From Acinetobacter sp. 10FS3-1 (GTDB lineage Bacteria > Pseudomonadota > Gammaproteobacteria > Pseudomonadales > Moraxellaceae): a stretch of 64,000 nucleotides of DNA. The first letter of the stretch is position 1; every line of letters starts with the position of its first letter. The notes beneath the pieces were generated by a model. It worked only from the letters and a program-made list of their open reading frames with translations, did no database searches and was not told where the DNA came from. Positions 43,293 through 52,826 of this stretch are shown here, piece by piece. The position numbers were made by a program, and so were the translations under genes. The stretch covers positions 2,232,001 to 2,296,000 of the forward strand of contig NZ_CP039143.1 of assembly GCF_013343215.1 (NCBI RefSeq), written 5' to 3'.

Positions 43293-43751
43293 TTATAGAC
43301 CAAGTGTAGCCTGAATATGTGCCATATTCGGGATATGGAATAACTGTTCTGCCATACGGACATACTGGAATACGGCAGGATCATGATCGGACTGCTCCGC
43401 ATCCACCACTTCAGAAATACGTAAACGGATCGTTTTTGGCATTTCATTGCACATCAAGGCAAAACGCTGGTAGATTTCATCCCCTTCAATCACCAGGGCA
43501 ACCCCCTGTTGCTGAGAAGGCTCATTCAGCGCATAGACCGGCAGTTTGGCTTCATGCCACTCTACGGTTTTGACTTGGGTCGAACTATCCAGCGCTGACA
43601 AAACAATATTTTGCGGTAATAGCATCGGCGCTTTGCCGTGACAGTCAATAATATAAGCATCAATAAATCCGGTAGAGACCGTAATTAAATGCTGTAATTC
43701 CTGCTGACTAATCTGATCAGCCATCGTGCTGCTTAAGTTACTCTGACTCAT
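43293..43751 (-). CDS. Small CheW-like adaptor at the end of the Pil-Chp operon
   Basis: The 152-residue cytosolic protein is the last gene of the cluster; its ATG directly abuts the chpA stop. It begins MSQSNLSSTMADQISQQELQ, then has strands reminiscent of a degenerate CheW domain (KTVEWHEAKLPVYALNEPSQ, GVALVIEGDEIYQRFALMC). Position and size parallel ChpC of Pseudomonas, a CheW-type adaptor, but sequence resemblance is weak and no symbol is assigned. It may tune the coupling of the receptor to ChpA. Confidence 0.6.
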   Translation of the reverse strand: MSQSNLSSTMADQISQQELQHLITVSTGFIDAYIIDCHGKAPMLLPQNIVLSALDSSTQVKTVEWHEAKLPVYALNEPSQQQGVALVIEGDEIYQRFALMCNEMPKTIRLRISEVVDAEQSDHDPAVFQYVRMAEQLFHIPNMAHIQATLGL

Positions 43752-46700
43752 CTATGACCCCTGTTGTACTGCAATGATTTCCTGAATATTCTCCAGCAAC
43801 TCTGCTTCCTGGAACGGTTTACCCATATAGTGAGTAACCCCCAGACTGAACGCCCGTTCGCGATGTTTTTCACCGGTTCGCGATGTGATCATGATAATTG
43901 GCAGGTTACGGTGAATATCATGGTGACGAACCAGGTTGGTCACCTCGAAACCATCCATACGCGGCATCTCAATATCAAGCAGCATCAGATCCGGACGGAT
44001 ATTTTCAAGCTGCTCAATCGCATCGACACCATCTTTCGCCGTTACCACATCATAACCCTGACGTTCTAGCAGACGTGAAGTTACCTTACGCACTGTCACC
44101 GAGTCATCCACAATCATCACCAGACGACGTGTATTCGAGTAGCGTGAACTATCACGATGATCTTGCAACTGTTTCAGACGCTGAGTGGTTTGAATCTGAC
44201 GGGCAATATTCTGACCATCCAGAATCAGACAGACCTGACCATCACCAAGAATCGTTGCACCAGCCACTACGCCAATATTGGCAAACTGCTGACCCACTGG
44301 TTTCACGACAATCTGGGCGCGTGAGCCGACCAGCTGATCAACCAGCAAGGCAATGGTCTGACCACTATTGCCTTTGATCAGCAGTACCGGAAGTGAATGA
44401 CCGATATTGTTCAGACGTGGAATTGGCTGATTGGCAACAAATTCGGACAAAGAACGTAGCTTGTAATTTTCATTATCAATCTTGAAGTGGTCATCTTTAC
44501 TATTAAAGTAAGTTTCCAGTGTTGACGGCGCAATACGGACAATACGGTCAATCTGGGCCAGTGGAATGGCATATTGCTGATCCCCTACTTTCACCATCAG
44601 GGCATCGCTGACCGCCACTGTTGTAGGAACGCGAATGCTGAAGGTGGTTCCCTTGCCTAATTCGGATGTCACCGAGACATGACCGCCGAGCAGCTTGATC
44701 TGACTTTGTACGACATCCAGCCCGACCCCACGACCGGAAATCTGGGTGACCGCTGTGGCAGTACTAAAGCCAGGATGGAAAATCAGCTGCAAGATTTCTT
44801 CCTGATCCAGCATCTGATCTTCTTTGATAAGACCCAGGCCAAGAGCCTTTTCCCGAATCTTTCCGGCATCAATGCCTTTACCGTCATCACTGAAGGAAAC
44901 GATAACATCTGTTCCTTGGCGGCTAATATTTAATACAATAGCGCCCACTTCCGGCTTGTGCAGTGCAAGACGCTCAGCGCGATCTTCCAGACCATGGTCA
45001 ATCGCATTACGCAGCATATGCTCAAATGGAGTCACCAGACGTTCCAGAATATTACGGTCCAATTCGCCTTCATTATTTTGTACGATTAATTCAGCAGGAC
45101 GGCTCAAGCTGGTCGATGTCTGACGTACAATACGTTGCAAGCGCGGCAGCATGCGGTCAAATGGAACCAGACGGGTACGCATCAGGCTCTCCTGAATCTC
45201 GGCCTGAATCCGTGACTGTTGCAATAACAAGCCTTCAGTTTCCCTAATCTTGTCTGCCAGGGTACTTTTGAAATCCACCAAGTCAGATGCCGACTCCGCC
45301 AGAGATTTAGACAGCTGGTTCAAAGAAGAATATTGGTCCATTTCCAGTGGGTCAAAGTCTGCATAACGCGAGTTTTCTGAACCGTGTTTGGCAATAATCT
45401 GGGATTCCAGCTCACCTTCCATTCGGCGTAACTGATCGGCCAGACGCTTGATCGCAAGCTCCATCTCGTTCAGGGTATTGCCCAGCTGCCCCAAATCCAT
45501 TTCGATACGGGAACGGTTAATCGCGTTCTCACCCGACAGGTCGATCATCTTCTCCACCAGATCGGCCGAGATACGGATCATCTCATTGCTGGTATCGCCC
45601 GTACCTGTATGCGCCCACTCACCCATCATCTGAGGTGGTTCAGTACCATCACCTTCTATAAATTCGAAACTAGGAACCGCAGCCAGATGTTCAGTTTTGG
45701 CCAGGTGTTCAGGCAATTGTGCCGTTACATCTACATACTGGATCTTTGCCAGACCGCTTTGAATCTGCTCAACATTGCTATAGTCGCGCTGGAAAATTGC
45801 CTGTTTTAGCCAGGCCAGCGTTTTTTGCAACAGGCCATCATACGCATTCGAGTTAAAATGATAGACTGCGAACTGCTCGAAAGTAGTTTCCAGCTCATAG
45901 GCAATGCTCGCAACCGTTTCATTGTCAATCATACGTGCGCCACCTTTAATACTGTGGGCGGCACGTTGTAATTGTAGTAACAAGCTACGGTCGCTACGCT
46001 GTTCAAACCATTGCTTCAGCAGTTTTTCTGCATTGTCGAGAACCTCTTCAGATTCTTCTAGGAAGCTTTCTTCAACGATAGATTTCAGCTCATCCTCTGC
46101 CGAAAGCTCGGCAGTAACTGCCACTACTTCAAGACCAGATTCTATTGCTGCCGGTTTTTCAGATATCAGCTCATCAGTGCTGTCATCAGCAGTTTCAACT
46201 ATCAACTCATTTGCTAAATCACCCAGCGCATCAGCCTGCGCTGTATTCTTCAGCTCAACACTTGCTGGTACTCCCGTTTCAACAGGTGTCTCAACCGCCT
46301 GTCCTGCTGCCAGCGTCTGAATATTTTGCAGAATTGCAATTGCTTCAGGTGCCGGATAGTCAATGCCTTCATCACGCATCGCCTGGATACGGTCAGAAAC
46401 GTTGTCCTGTACCAGACGAATCATCTGGATTAAGGCGGGAGTGACCTGAATTTGCTGGCGAATAATCCGCTCATAAATACTTTCCAGTTCATGCGCAATT
46501 GCACCAATATGTGACGCCATAATCATGTTTGCGCCCCCTTTCAAGGTATGCAAATGGCGCATCAGATTATTTAATGAAGCCGTGTCATTTTGTTTTTTGG
46601 TCCAGCTATTCAGGTCTTCATCAATACTGACCAACAATTCATCTGCTTCTTCCAGGAAAATATTCAGCAGGTCTTCATCAAAGTCACGCTGTGCCTCACT

Positions 46701-48236
46701 ACTTTCAATCAGCTGACGGTCTGCGGCAATCCGCTGGCTTAATACAGCAAAATCCACACTCCCCGTAGTAGCAGCTTCAGCTAATGGCTCTGCTTGAGCG
46801 AACGTATTTTCTATCGGAGTTTCTGTACACTCATCCTTCAAGATTTCCAGATCCTGCTGTACAAATGCCGACAGTTCGCCCAGGGTCTTATGCACTTGTT
46901 CGCTTAAGATCACCCGCTGTCCCGCTGCCAGCGTATCGAACAGATGAATGAATTCCTGATGTGCCTGTGCAAACAGCTCATAAGCATAATTACTGCCGAG
47001 CAGTACCGGCTTTTCCAGTAAGGCATCATAGGCCAGTTTCAGATCAGCAGTAAACTCATGGATGCCAAGTGCTGCGCGATTATCGGTATGTGCAAGCAGT
47101 TCTGCTGCCTGCTGGCTTAAAGCCTGAATATATTCCGGATAATCCATCTGGGCACGTTTATCAAACTCAAACTCGGCATCCAGCAACAGATCAATATTCA
47201 GCTCAACCAGTTTGGAAACCAGACCTTGAGTTTCCGGACGATCTACTTCACTGGCTGCATAGCCATAATCATCCCAAACCTTGATGAAAGTAGCATAGAC
47301 CTTGTTCAGGGCTTCCTGCTCACTCTGGCCCAATAAATGCAAATAGTCACTGATAAATTCAGCATACTGGATCAATAAAGCCGTCTCTTTAGAGGTCGAA
47401 ACGATTTCATCCTGCACCAGGGTTTTAAACAAATGTTCCACTTTGGAGCTGGCATCAAAAATCTGCTCGATTTGCGCCATGGATGAACTGCCACGTAAAG
47501 TATGAATGGCACGAATCAGGGCATTATAATCCTGAGTTTTTTCATCTTCATTGCCCAGGAATCTGGCAATTGTTTCAAGATGCTCTTCTGCTTCTTCAAT
47601 AAAGATTGCGACAGTTTCATCAATATCATTCTGAGCCATCGTGTCCTGATTTTCAGCGGCCTGTTCTGGGCTAAGCGGAGCACTATCAAGCTCGCTACCG
47701 GAACTGTCTGCCAATTCAAGACCTGTGATCTGGCCTTCAGCCGTCAAGCTGTCTGCCAACTGCAAGAGTTCTTCTAGCGCTGGCTCAGGTGAAATTTGTT
47801 GTTGTAATTGTTGTCCCAACAGGATGACTGGGCGCAAATCAACATCCAGCTCCCGCACCTGCTTAAATTTTGGATATAAAACAAACTGGTAAATATTCAG
47901 TACAGCTTTGGCATATTGCTGAATCACCGGTGTTAGCTGAATCGAGCCTGAGAGGACCCGGTTTAAGCTATCCTCAACTGTCCACGCAATTTCCCCGGCT
48001 GTTTTTGCCCCTACCATCCGCCCTGAACCTTTCAGGGTATGGAAATGGCGACGAATCGTAGTCAGCGTCTCCTGCTGACCTGGATTGGCAAACCATTCTG
48101 GAAATAAAGCATTTAACTCAACGAAGATCTCTTCGATTTCTTCAACAAAGATTTCAAGAATTTCTGCATCTTGATCAAGATAACTATCTTCAGGAAGCGT
48201 TGTCGTTTCAACTAAATTTTTTAATATTTCTTTCAT
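43752..48236 (-). CDS. chpA: ChpA-type hybrid histidine kinase with four Hpt domains
   Basis: The 1494-residue CheA-like kinase governs type IV pilus twitching. Four histidine phosphotransfer sites are visible: His66 (HFHTLKGSG), His245 (AIHTLRGSS), His563 (HLHTLKGGA) and His761 (AAHSIKGGA). A dimer helix region and the kinase ATPase follow, with N-box Asn1077 (LRNAIDHGLED), FSDDGKGID, and GRGVGLDVVQ. A CheW domain and a C-terminal receiver with phospho-acceptor Asp1421 (LLDIEMPRMDG) end it. Pseudomonas ChpA is near 2500 residues with eight such sites; the shorter form here is what one expects in Acinetobacter. Acidic linkers rich in Glu/Gln join the Hpts. Confidence 0.93.
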   Translation of the reverse strand: MKEILKNLVETTTLPEDSYLDQDAEILEIFVEEIEEIFVELNALFPEWFANPGQQETLTTIRRHFHTLKGSGRMVGAKTAGEIAWTVEDSLNRVLSGSIQLTPVIQQYAKAVLNIYQFVLYPKFKQVRELDVDLRPVILLGQQLQQQISPEPALEELLQLADSLTAEGQITGLELADSSGSELDSAPLSPEQAAENQDTMAQNDIDETVAIFIEEAEEHLETIARFLGNEDEKTQDYNALIRAIHTLRGSSSMAQIEQIFDASSKVEHLFKTLVQDEIVSTSKETALLIQYAEFISDYLHLLGQSEQEALNKVYATFIKVWDDYGYAASEVDRPETQGLVSKLVELNIDLLLDAEFEFDKRAQMDYPEYIQALSQQAAELLAHTDNRAALGIHEFTADLKLAYDALLEKPVLLGSNYAYELFAQAHQEFIHLFDTLAAGQRVILSEQVHKTLGELSAFVQQDLEILKDECTETPIENTFAQAEPLAEAATTGSVDFAVLSQRIAADRQLIESSEAQRDFDEDLLNIFLEEADELLVSIDEDLNSWTKKQNDTASLNNLMRHLHTLKGGANMIMASHIGAIAHELESIYERIIRQQIQVTPALIQMIRLVQDNVSDRIQAMRDEGIDYPAPEAIAILQNIQTLAAGQAVETPVETGVPASVELKNTAQADALGDLANELIVETADDSTDELISEKPAAIESGLEVVAVTAELSAEDELKSIVEESFLEESEEVLDNAEKLLKQWFEQRSDRSLLLQLQRAAHSIKGGARMIDNETVASIAYELETTFEQFAVYHFNSNAYDGLLQKTLAWLKQAIFQRDYSNVEQIQSGLAKIQYVDVTAQLPEHLAKTEHLAAVPSFEFIEGDGTEPPQMMGEWAHTGTGDTSNEMIRISADLVEKMIDLSGENAINRSRIEMDLGQLGNTLNEMELAIKRLADQLRRMEGELESQIIAKHGSENSRYADFDPLEMDQYSSLNQLSKSLAESASDLVDFKSTLADKIRETEGLLLQQSRIQAEIQESLMRTRLVPFDRMLPRLQRIVRQTSTSLSRPAELIVQNNEGELDRNILERLVTPFEHMLRNAIDHGLEDRAERLALHKPEVGAIVLNISRQGTDVIVSFSDDGKGIDAGKIREKALGLGLIKEDQMLDQEEILQLIFHPGFSTATAVTQISGRGVGLDVVQSQIKLLGGHVSVTSELGKGTTFSIRVPTTVAVSDALMVKVGDQQYAIPLAQIDRIVRIAPSTLETYFNSKDDHFKIDNENYKLRSLSEFVANQPIPRLNNIGHSLPVLLIKGNSGQTIALLVDQLVGSRAQIVVKPVGQQFANIGVVAGATILGDGQVCLILDGQNIARQIQTTQRLKQLQDHRDSSRYSNTRRLVMIVDDSVTVRKVTSRLLERQGYDVVTAKDGVDAIEQLENIRPDLMLLDIEMPRMDGFEVTNLVRHHDIHRNLPIIMITSRTGEKHRERAFSLGVTHYMGKPFQEAELLENIQEIIAVQQGS

Positions 48237-48356
48237 AGCTCATGCTTCTTACGTTGTGCCGCCAAGAAGGGCGCTCAAACTTAATTGTCATCGTCACGCG
48301 AGACCTAACGTTATGAAGTTAAGTACATCTTGTCGAGGCTTTATCTGTATGTCCCA

Positions 48357-48384
48357 ATGTGCCTCAACCTAGATCAAGGCACAT
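48357..48384 (-). other. Stem-loop in the pilJ-chpA mRNA spacer
   Basis: ATGTGCCT 48357-48364 and AGGCACAT 48377-48384 form a perfect 8-bp stem with a 12-base loop, 20 bases after the pilJ stop. There is no T-run, so it is not a normal terminator. It may stabilise the upstream mRNA or partly reduce read-through to chpA. Confidence 0.6.
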
Positions 48385-48404
48385 TTCCTCCATATGCTCT
48401 AACT

Positions 48405-50477
48405 TTATTCTGGCAGTTTAAAGTCAGATACAGATTCACGTAATGCATCGGCCATGTTTGCCAACTCAGAAACAGAGCGGGCTGTGTCAAAAGTTGCACT
48501 CGTGGTTTGCGACGTAATTTCCTGAACAACGTTCATCGTGGTCGCAATATGACCTGCAGAAGCAGACTGCAGTTTTGCTGCATCAGAAATGCTTGCAATC
48601 AGTTTTGCCAAGTTATTCGATACAGTTTGAATCTCGTCCAGTGCTACACCGGCATCTTTAGACAGGTTCGCACCACGCACAACCTCGGCTGTGGTTTGTT
48701 CCATCGAAATTACCGCTTCGTTGGTATCGGTCTGAATCGTTTTTACCAGGCCTTCAATCTGCTTGGTTGCAGAGGCAGAACGTTCCGCAAGACGTTGTAC
48801 TTCATCCGCGACAACCGCGAAACCACGACCGGCCTCACCTGCCATCGACGCTTGAATTGCAGCGTTCAAGGCAAGAATGTTGGTCTGGTCAGCAATATCG
48901 TTAATCAGGGCAACGATGTTACCAATTTCCTGAGAAGATTCACCCAGACGTTTAATACGCTTCGAGGTTTCCTGAATCTGTTCACGAATGGTGTCCATCC
49001 CCTCAATTGAGCGGTTTACAACGTCTGCACCATTGGCAGCAATTTGTACCGAACGTTCCGCAACCATGGCAGATTCTTCAGCGTTTGAAGATACCTGATC
49101 AATCGACATTGCCATTTCGTTAATTGCAGCAGAAGCACCGGCAATTTCTTGGGCCTGGTGTTCAGAAGCTTCCGCTAACTGGTTGGTAATGCTTTGTGTG
49201 GTTGCCGTATATTGCGCTACTTCATGTGAAGTTTCGGTAATACGTGATACCAGATCACGTAACTGGTCAATCGCAAAGTTAATCGAGTCGGCAATCGCAC
49301 CGGTAAAGTCTTCAGATACTGTCGCATATGAACGTAAGTCACCATCTGCAAGGTCGGCAATCTCGTCCAGTAAACGTAGAATCGCATTCTGGTTACGGTC
49401 ATATTCATCTTGCAGGCGTGTTACACGCTGTTTATCCGATGCTCCACGCAGGGATAGCAGTTTAAATACACAGATCAGGAAGCCAATCAATAACAGAATT
49501 AATAAAACCGCTGGAAGAATCGTCGTCAGACCGGCTTTGCTTGACAGCTTATTCAGATTATTCAGCAGCACGTCAGATTCGGTGAAAACCGCAGCAGAAG
49601 CTTGACGAACGTTGACAATTTGAGTCGAGTTTTTCAGGATCGTTGCAGACGCAGACTGCAATACATCATCATATTCAGCCTTGATCCCTTCCAGAGATTC
49701 ACGCAGGTTCGGATCATTGACACGTTCTACACCCAGTTCAGCAGAACCGTTCAATTGGGCATTTAAATAAGAACCAAAAGTTTCCGTATCGGCACTGAAG
49801 TCATCCGCTGATTCACGGGAACCATCGCTACCCGTCAATACCAAACTGATTGAACGCAAGATACGTTCTGCAATAAATACCTGGTTTTTCGCAATAACAA
49901 CCTGGTTAGAAGGCATGTTCTGACGCGCCATCTGGTCAACCATCAGGTTATATTCTGCCTGAATCCCCGGGATGGCTTCACCAATCGCGATATTAGTATC
50001 ATACAGCTGGTTAATGATTTTTTGTTGCGACGCAATCAGGTCAATATTAGATGACATCTTGCTCCACTGTTGATTCACCGTGTCCAGTGCTTCATTGTCC
50101 GGATGAATACTTTTCACTGTTTCCAGGTTTTCAGCAAACGCTTTTTGTGATTCAGTCAGGCTTTTCATCGCTTCAGGTGTTCCCGAAGCAGTGGCTTCTG
50201 TCGCCTGACGTGAAATCATTTGCGAAAGTAGGCGTAAATCACCCAGACTTTGAGTCAGCTGGTTGGTACGTGGCACGCTATAGAAAAGATATAGCAAGGT
50301 AATGAGTGCCGCGAGTAGACAGCCTATTGCCCCGTAAATAAGCGGCTTAGACTTTTCACTGTCACCAAATACACGTGATAACTGATCTGTTTGTGATTGA
50401 ATCTTGGCTAAAAAAGCATTGCCACTTTTGCGGCTGGTACTTTCACCTGTATTCTTCTTTTTAAGTTTAAAGCCCAT
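48405..50477 (-). CDS. pilJ: PilJ-type methyl-accepting chemotaxis protein
   Basis: The 690-residue receptor feeds the Pil-Chp pathway. TM1 lies near residues 45-68 ([20 protein letters not shown]). A helical periplasmic sensory domain with PilJ-type repeats follows (about 75-310), and TM2 is near 315-340. HAMP-like and long cytoplasmic coiled-coil signalling helices follow. The hairpin tip reads [20 protein letters not shown], the conserved MCP motif that contacts PilI and ChpA, with [20 protein letters not shown] after it. In Pseudomonas PilJ binds retracted pilin and signals surface contact. The gene lies between pilI and chpA. Confidence 0.94.
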   Translation of the reverse strand: MGFKLKKKNTGESTSRKSGNAFLAKIQSQTDQLSRVFGDSEKSKPLIYGAIGCLLAALITLLYLFYSVPRTNQLTQSLGDLRLLSQMISRQATEATASGTPEAMKSLTESQKAFAENLETVKSIHPDNEALDTVNQQWSKMSSNIDLIASQQKIINQLYDTNIAIGEAIPGIQAEYNLMVDQMARQNMPSNQVVIAKNQVFIAERILRSISLVLTGSDGSRESADDFSADTETFGSYLNAQLNGSAELGVERVNDPNLRESLEGIKAEYDDVLQSASATILKNSTQIVNVRQASAAVFTESDVLLNNLNKLSSKAGLTTILPAVLLILLLIGFLICVFKLLSLRGASDKQRVTRLQDEYDRNQNAILRLLDEIADLADGDLRSYATVSEDFTGAIADSINFAIDQLRDLVSRITETSHEVAQYTATTQSITNQLAEASEHQAQEIAGASAAINEMAMSIDQVSSNAEESAMVAERSVQIAANGADVVNRSIEGMDTIREQIQETSKRIKRLGESSQEIGNIVALINDIADQTNILALNAAIQASMAGEAGRGFAVVADEVQRLAERSASATKQIEGLVKTIQTDTNEAVISMEQTTAEVVRGANLSKDAGVALDEIQTVSNNLAKLIASISDAAKLQSASAGHIATTMNVVQEITSQTTSATFDTARSVSELANMADALRESVSDFKLPE

Positions 50478-50523
50478 GCAGCTTCTCCCCGATTTACGCC
50501 TTTATTACTTTCGTGTGCGACGT

Positions 50524-51060
50524 TTAATTTATAAATTTTATTGACGCGTTCATAAATTTTGGATTTTGCAACAAACGACTGAATAAGAAGACATACCATT
50601 GCTGGTTATGCTGGTGAAAAAATCCCTGACAGTAGTCTTGCAGGTTTTTATCCAATTCAGTGGTCTTAGAAAAGAAACTTTTCTTGTTAAAGTGTTGAAT
50701 CCCCAAAACTTGATCAACGACCAAGCCGACATAATGGTCATTATGATGTATACATAATACTTTTTGAGTAGGCAAAAACTGACTGGCATGCCCCGAAACA
50801 TATTGTGCCAGATCAGAAACAGACAACTGTCTTCCCCGGATATTCGCCAAACCCAACACCCAGGATTGTGTATTAGGCACTGGCGTATATTTTGGAGGAT
50901 AGATCACTTCAGATACTTCCCCCAGCGGCGCAACAAAATATTGCCCCATCATCTCAAAAGCGATACCTGACCATCGGTTGACTTCATTTTCATTGGAAAC
51001 GTAGTTTTTATTCCCCCGTTTCGCAATGCGAAGCAATTCGATAAATCCATTTGCTGCCAT
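50524..51060 (-). CDS. pilI: PilI-type CheW adaptor
   Basis: The 178-residue protein has a CheW domain: FEMMGQYFVAPLGEVSEVI, then SWVLGLANIRGRQLSVSDL (the typical G-L-x-N-x-R-G loop), and VLCIHHNDHYVGLVVDQVLG. It bridges the PilJ receptor and ChpA kinase. ATG follows the pilH stop by five bases, and the gene leads into pilJ 46 bases later. No oddities are seen. Confidence 0.9.
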   Translation of the reverse strand: MAANGFIELLRIAKRGNKNYVSNENEVNRWSGIAFEMMGQYFVAPLGEVSEVIYPPKYTPVPNTQSWVLGLANIRGRQLSVSDLAQYVSGHASQFLPTQKVLCIHHNDHYVGLVVDQVLGIQHFNKKSFFSKTTELDKNLQDYCQGFFHQHNQQWYVFLFSRLLQNPKFMNASIKFIN

Positions 51061-51065
51061 AGAGC

Positions 51066-51434
51066 TTATCCTGCATTGAGGTGTTGCTTAATCACATCAA
51101 TTAATTGTTGTTCATCAACAGGCTTGGTCAAGTAGTCCGCAGCACCCTGCCGTTTACCCCAAACGCGGTCAGTGGCCTGATCCTTGGTACTTACGATCAC
51201 AATCGGAATATGCTTGGTGGTTTCGCCACGCGCAATCTGACGGGTCGCCTGAAAGCCGTTTACCCCCGGCATTACTACATCCATCAGCACCAGATCAGGC
51301 AACTCTGCCTGCGCCATGGTGACCCCATCGGCGCCATTGGCTGCTTCAATCACCTCAAAGCCATGTTTGCTAAGAATCTCTCTAAAGCGAAAGGTTTCTG
51401 TCGGTGAGTCATCTACAATTAAGATACGTGCCAT
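51066..51434 (-). CDS. pilH: PilH-type response regulator
   Basis: The 122-residue single receiver domain begins MARILIVDDSPTETFRFREI, with acidic pocket Asp8-Asp9, phospho-acceptor Asp52 (LVLMDVVMPGVNG), Thr/Ser in VIVSTKDQ and Lys in YLTKPVDEQ. In Pseudomonas PilH opposes PilG and favours retraction or acts as phosphate sink. ATG 51434 has GGGGA directly upstream; an extension to 51455 is rejected. Confidence 0.93.
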   Translation of the reverse strand: MARILIVDDSPTETFRFREILSKHGFEVIEAANGADGVTMAQAELPDLVLMDVVMPGVNGFQATRQIARGETTKHIPIVIVSTKDQATDRVWGKRQGAADYLTKPVDEQQLIDVIKQHLNAG

Positions 51435-51458
51435 GCCATTCCCCAAAAAAATCAAATA

Positions 51459-51842
51459 TTAAGCACTAATATGGTTACGGATTGCGTTAAGCAATTCATC
51501 TTTACTGAAAGGTTTAGTTAAATATTCATCCGAACCGACAACACGACCTTTGGCCTGATCAAATAAACCGTCTTTACTCGAAAGCATAATCACAGGAATA
51601 TTCTGATAGTTCTGTGAGTTTTTGATCAAGGCACAGGTTTGATAGCCATCCAGACGCGGCATCATGATATCGACAAAAACAATATCCGGATTGGCTTCTG
51701 CAATTTTAGACAATGCTTCAAAACCATCAACGGCAGTGACGACTTCATAGCCTTCGCGTTGCAGTAAAGTTTCTGCGGTACGGCGAATTGTTTTTGAGTC
51801 ATCAATGACCATAACTTTTAAATTCTGGAATTTATCATCCAT
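51459..51842 (-). CDS. pilG: PilG-type response regulator
   Basis: The 127-residue single receiver domain begins MDDKFQNLKVMVIDDSKTIR, with phospho-acceptor Asp58 (IVFVDIMMPRLDG), conserved Ser in VIMLSSKDG and Lys in YLTKPFSKDE. By homology it promotes pilus extension through PilB and FimV and raises cAMP signalling where an adenylate cyclase partner exists. It is the first gene of the Pil-Chp operon; the promoter lies in the 280-base spacer shared with the divergent DUF4124-like gene. Confidence 0.94.
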   Translation of the reverse strand: MDDKFQNLKVMVIDDSKTIRRTAETLLQREGYEVVTAVDGFEALSKIAEANPDIVFVDIMMPRLDGYQTCALIKNSQNYQNIPVIMLSSKDGLFDQAKGRVVGSDEYLTKPFSKDELLNAIRNHISA

Positions 51843-52124
51843 TTATTGCCCCGTCCCCTTTTAGAAATGATATGCCATAAGGCTGATAGCATTATTTTAT
51901 TACGATTCGCCAACATTTTTAACACAAACTTACTTATATTATCAATGAGCATTTTTTGTACAAGTTGGCAGAGTTTACAAATTACAAGAACTGCTTCACA
52001 CTTTATTTATACTGGTGATTTTTTTTTGATTAACGGTGGTTTTTTATTGAAGAATTTGGGTCTAATATAACCATATTATTACTTTAAAATAAGTAATTTA
52101 GTCAACTTTAAATTTGGGGAGCCA

Positions 52125-52775
52125 ATGATGGGTCAGTTTTCGGAAAAACTTGCTGTCATTGATAAAAATAAAATGACTGGCCAATTCATTCTTGTACTTG
52201 CCTTATTTGCGCAGGTGAGCCTGAGCTATGCCAATACCCAGCAAAACCCACAAAAAGCCACCTGGTATCGCTATTATGACAGCAAAGGTGTGGCCAATAT
52301 CAGCACCAATGTCACCCCCAATCATATTCATTATGGTTATGAAGCACTTGATCAGAATATGCAGGTGATTAAGCGCGCGCGTCCTTATAATGCCGAGCTG
52401 GATATCAAGCAGGCACCGCAACGTGCTCAGCAGGCAAAGCGTCTGGCCGAGGACCAAAAACTTAAACGTGCCTATAACAGCAGCCATATAGCCTCCCAGA
52501 AAAAGACCGAAGCCCTGAACCAGTTGAAAAAGCAGATTAACTTTCAACAGGAACAAATGAAGCAGTTACAAAAAGACCGGATCATGTTTGTACGTCAGGA
52601 ACGTGAATATTTACGTAAAGGCAAAGCACCGCCTGCGGCTTTAAAAACCAGCCTGCAAAACAACCAGAAAAATCTCACTTTCCAAAAAGAGAATATTCAG
52701 TCTTTACAAAGTCGCTATCGAAACCTGGAAGCAGAATACGACAGAATTATTGCTCGTTTACAAGCACTTGAATAA
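52125..52775 (+). CDS. DUF4124-like exported coiled-coil protein
   Basis: The 216-residue protein has an N-terminal signal or anchor (GQFILVLALFAQVSLSYA, cleavage expected after SYA). A short strand region typical of DUF4124 follows (WYRYYDSKGVANISTNVTP), then a long helical coiled coil rich in Gln, Lys and Glu (QLKKQINFQQEQMKQLQKDR to the C-terminus). The role is unknown; a gene of this kind beside pilG suggests a link to pili or the periplasm, but this is proximity only. ATG 52125 and 52128 are adjacent; GGGGA precedes both. Confidence 0.75.
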   Translation: MMGQFSEKLAVIDKNKMTGQFILVLALFAQVSLSYANTQQNPQKATWYRYYDSKGVANISTNVTPNHIHYGYEALDQNMQVIKRARPYNAELDIKQAPQRAQQAKRLAEDQKLKRAYNSSHIASQKKTEALNQLKKQINFQQEQMKQLQKDRIMFVRQEREYLRKGKAPPAALKTSLQNNQKNLTFQKENIQSLQSRYRNLEAEYDRIIARLQALE

Positions 52776-52826
52776 ACATATAAAACTTGTCGTTGCTTTT
52801 GGCGACCACAAGTATGAAGGACTCTT

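Noticed and set aside
43898..44377. Long plus-strand ORFs inside chpA and other genes (for example 43898-44377, 42741-43160 minus inside dapE)
   Set aside because: They are antisense or shifted shadows of strongly supported genes and show no domain of their own.
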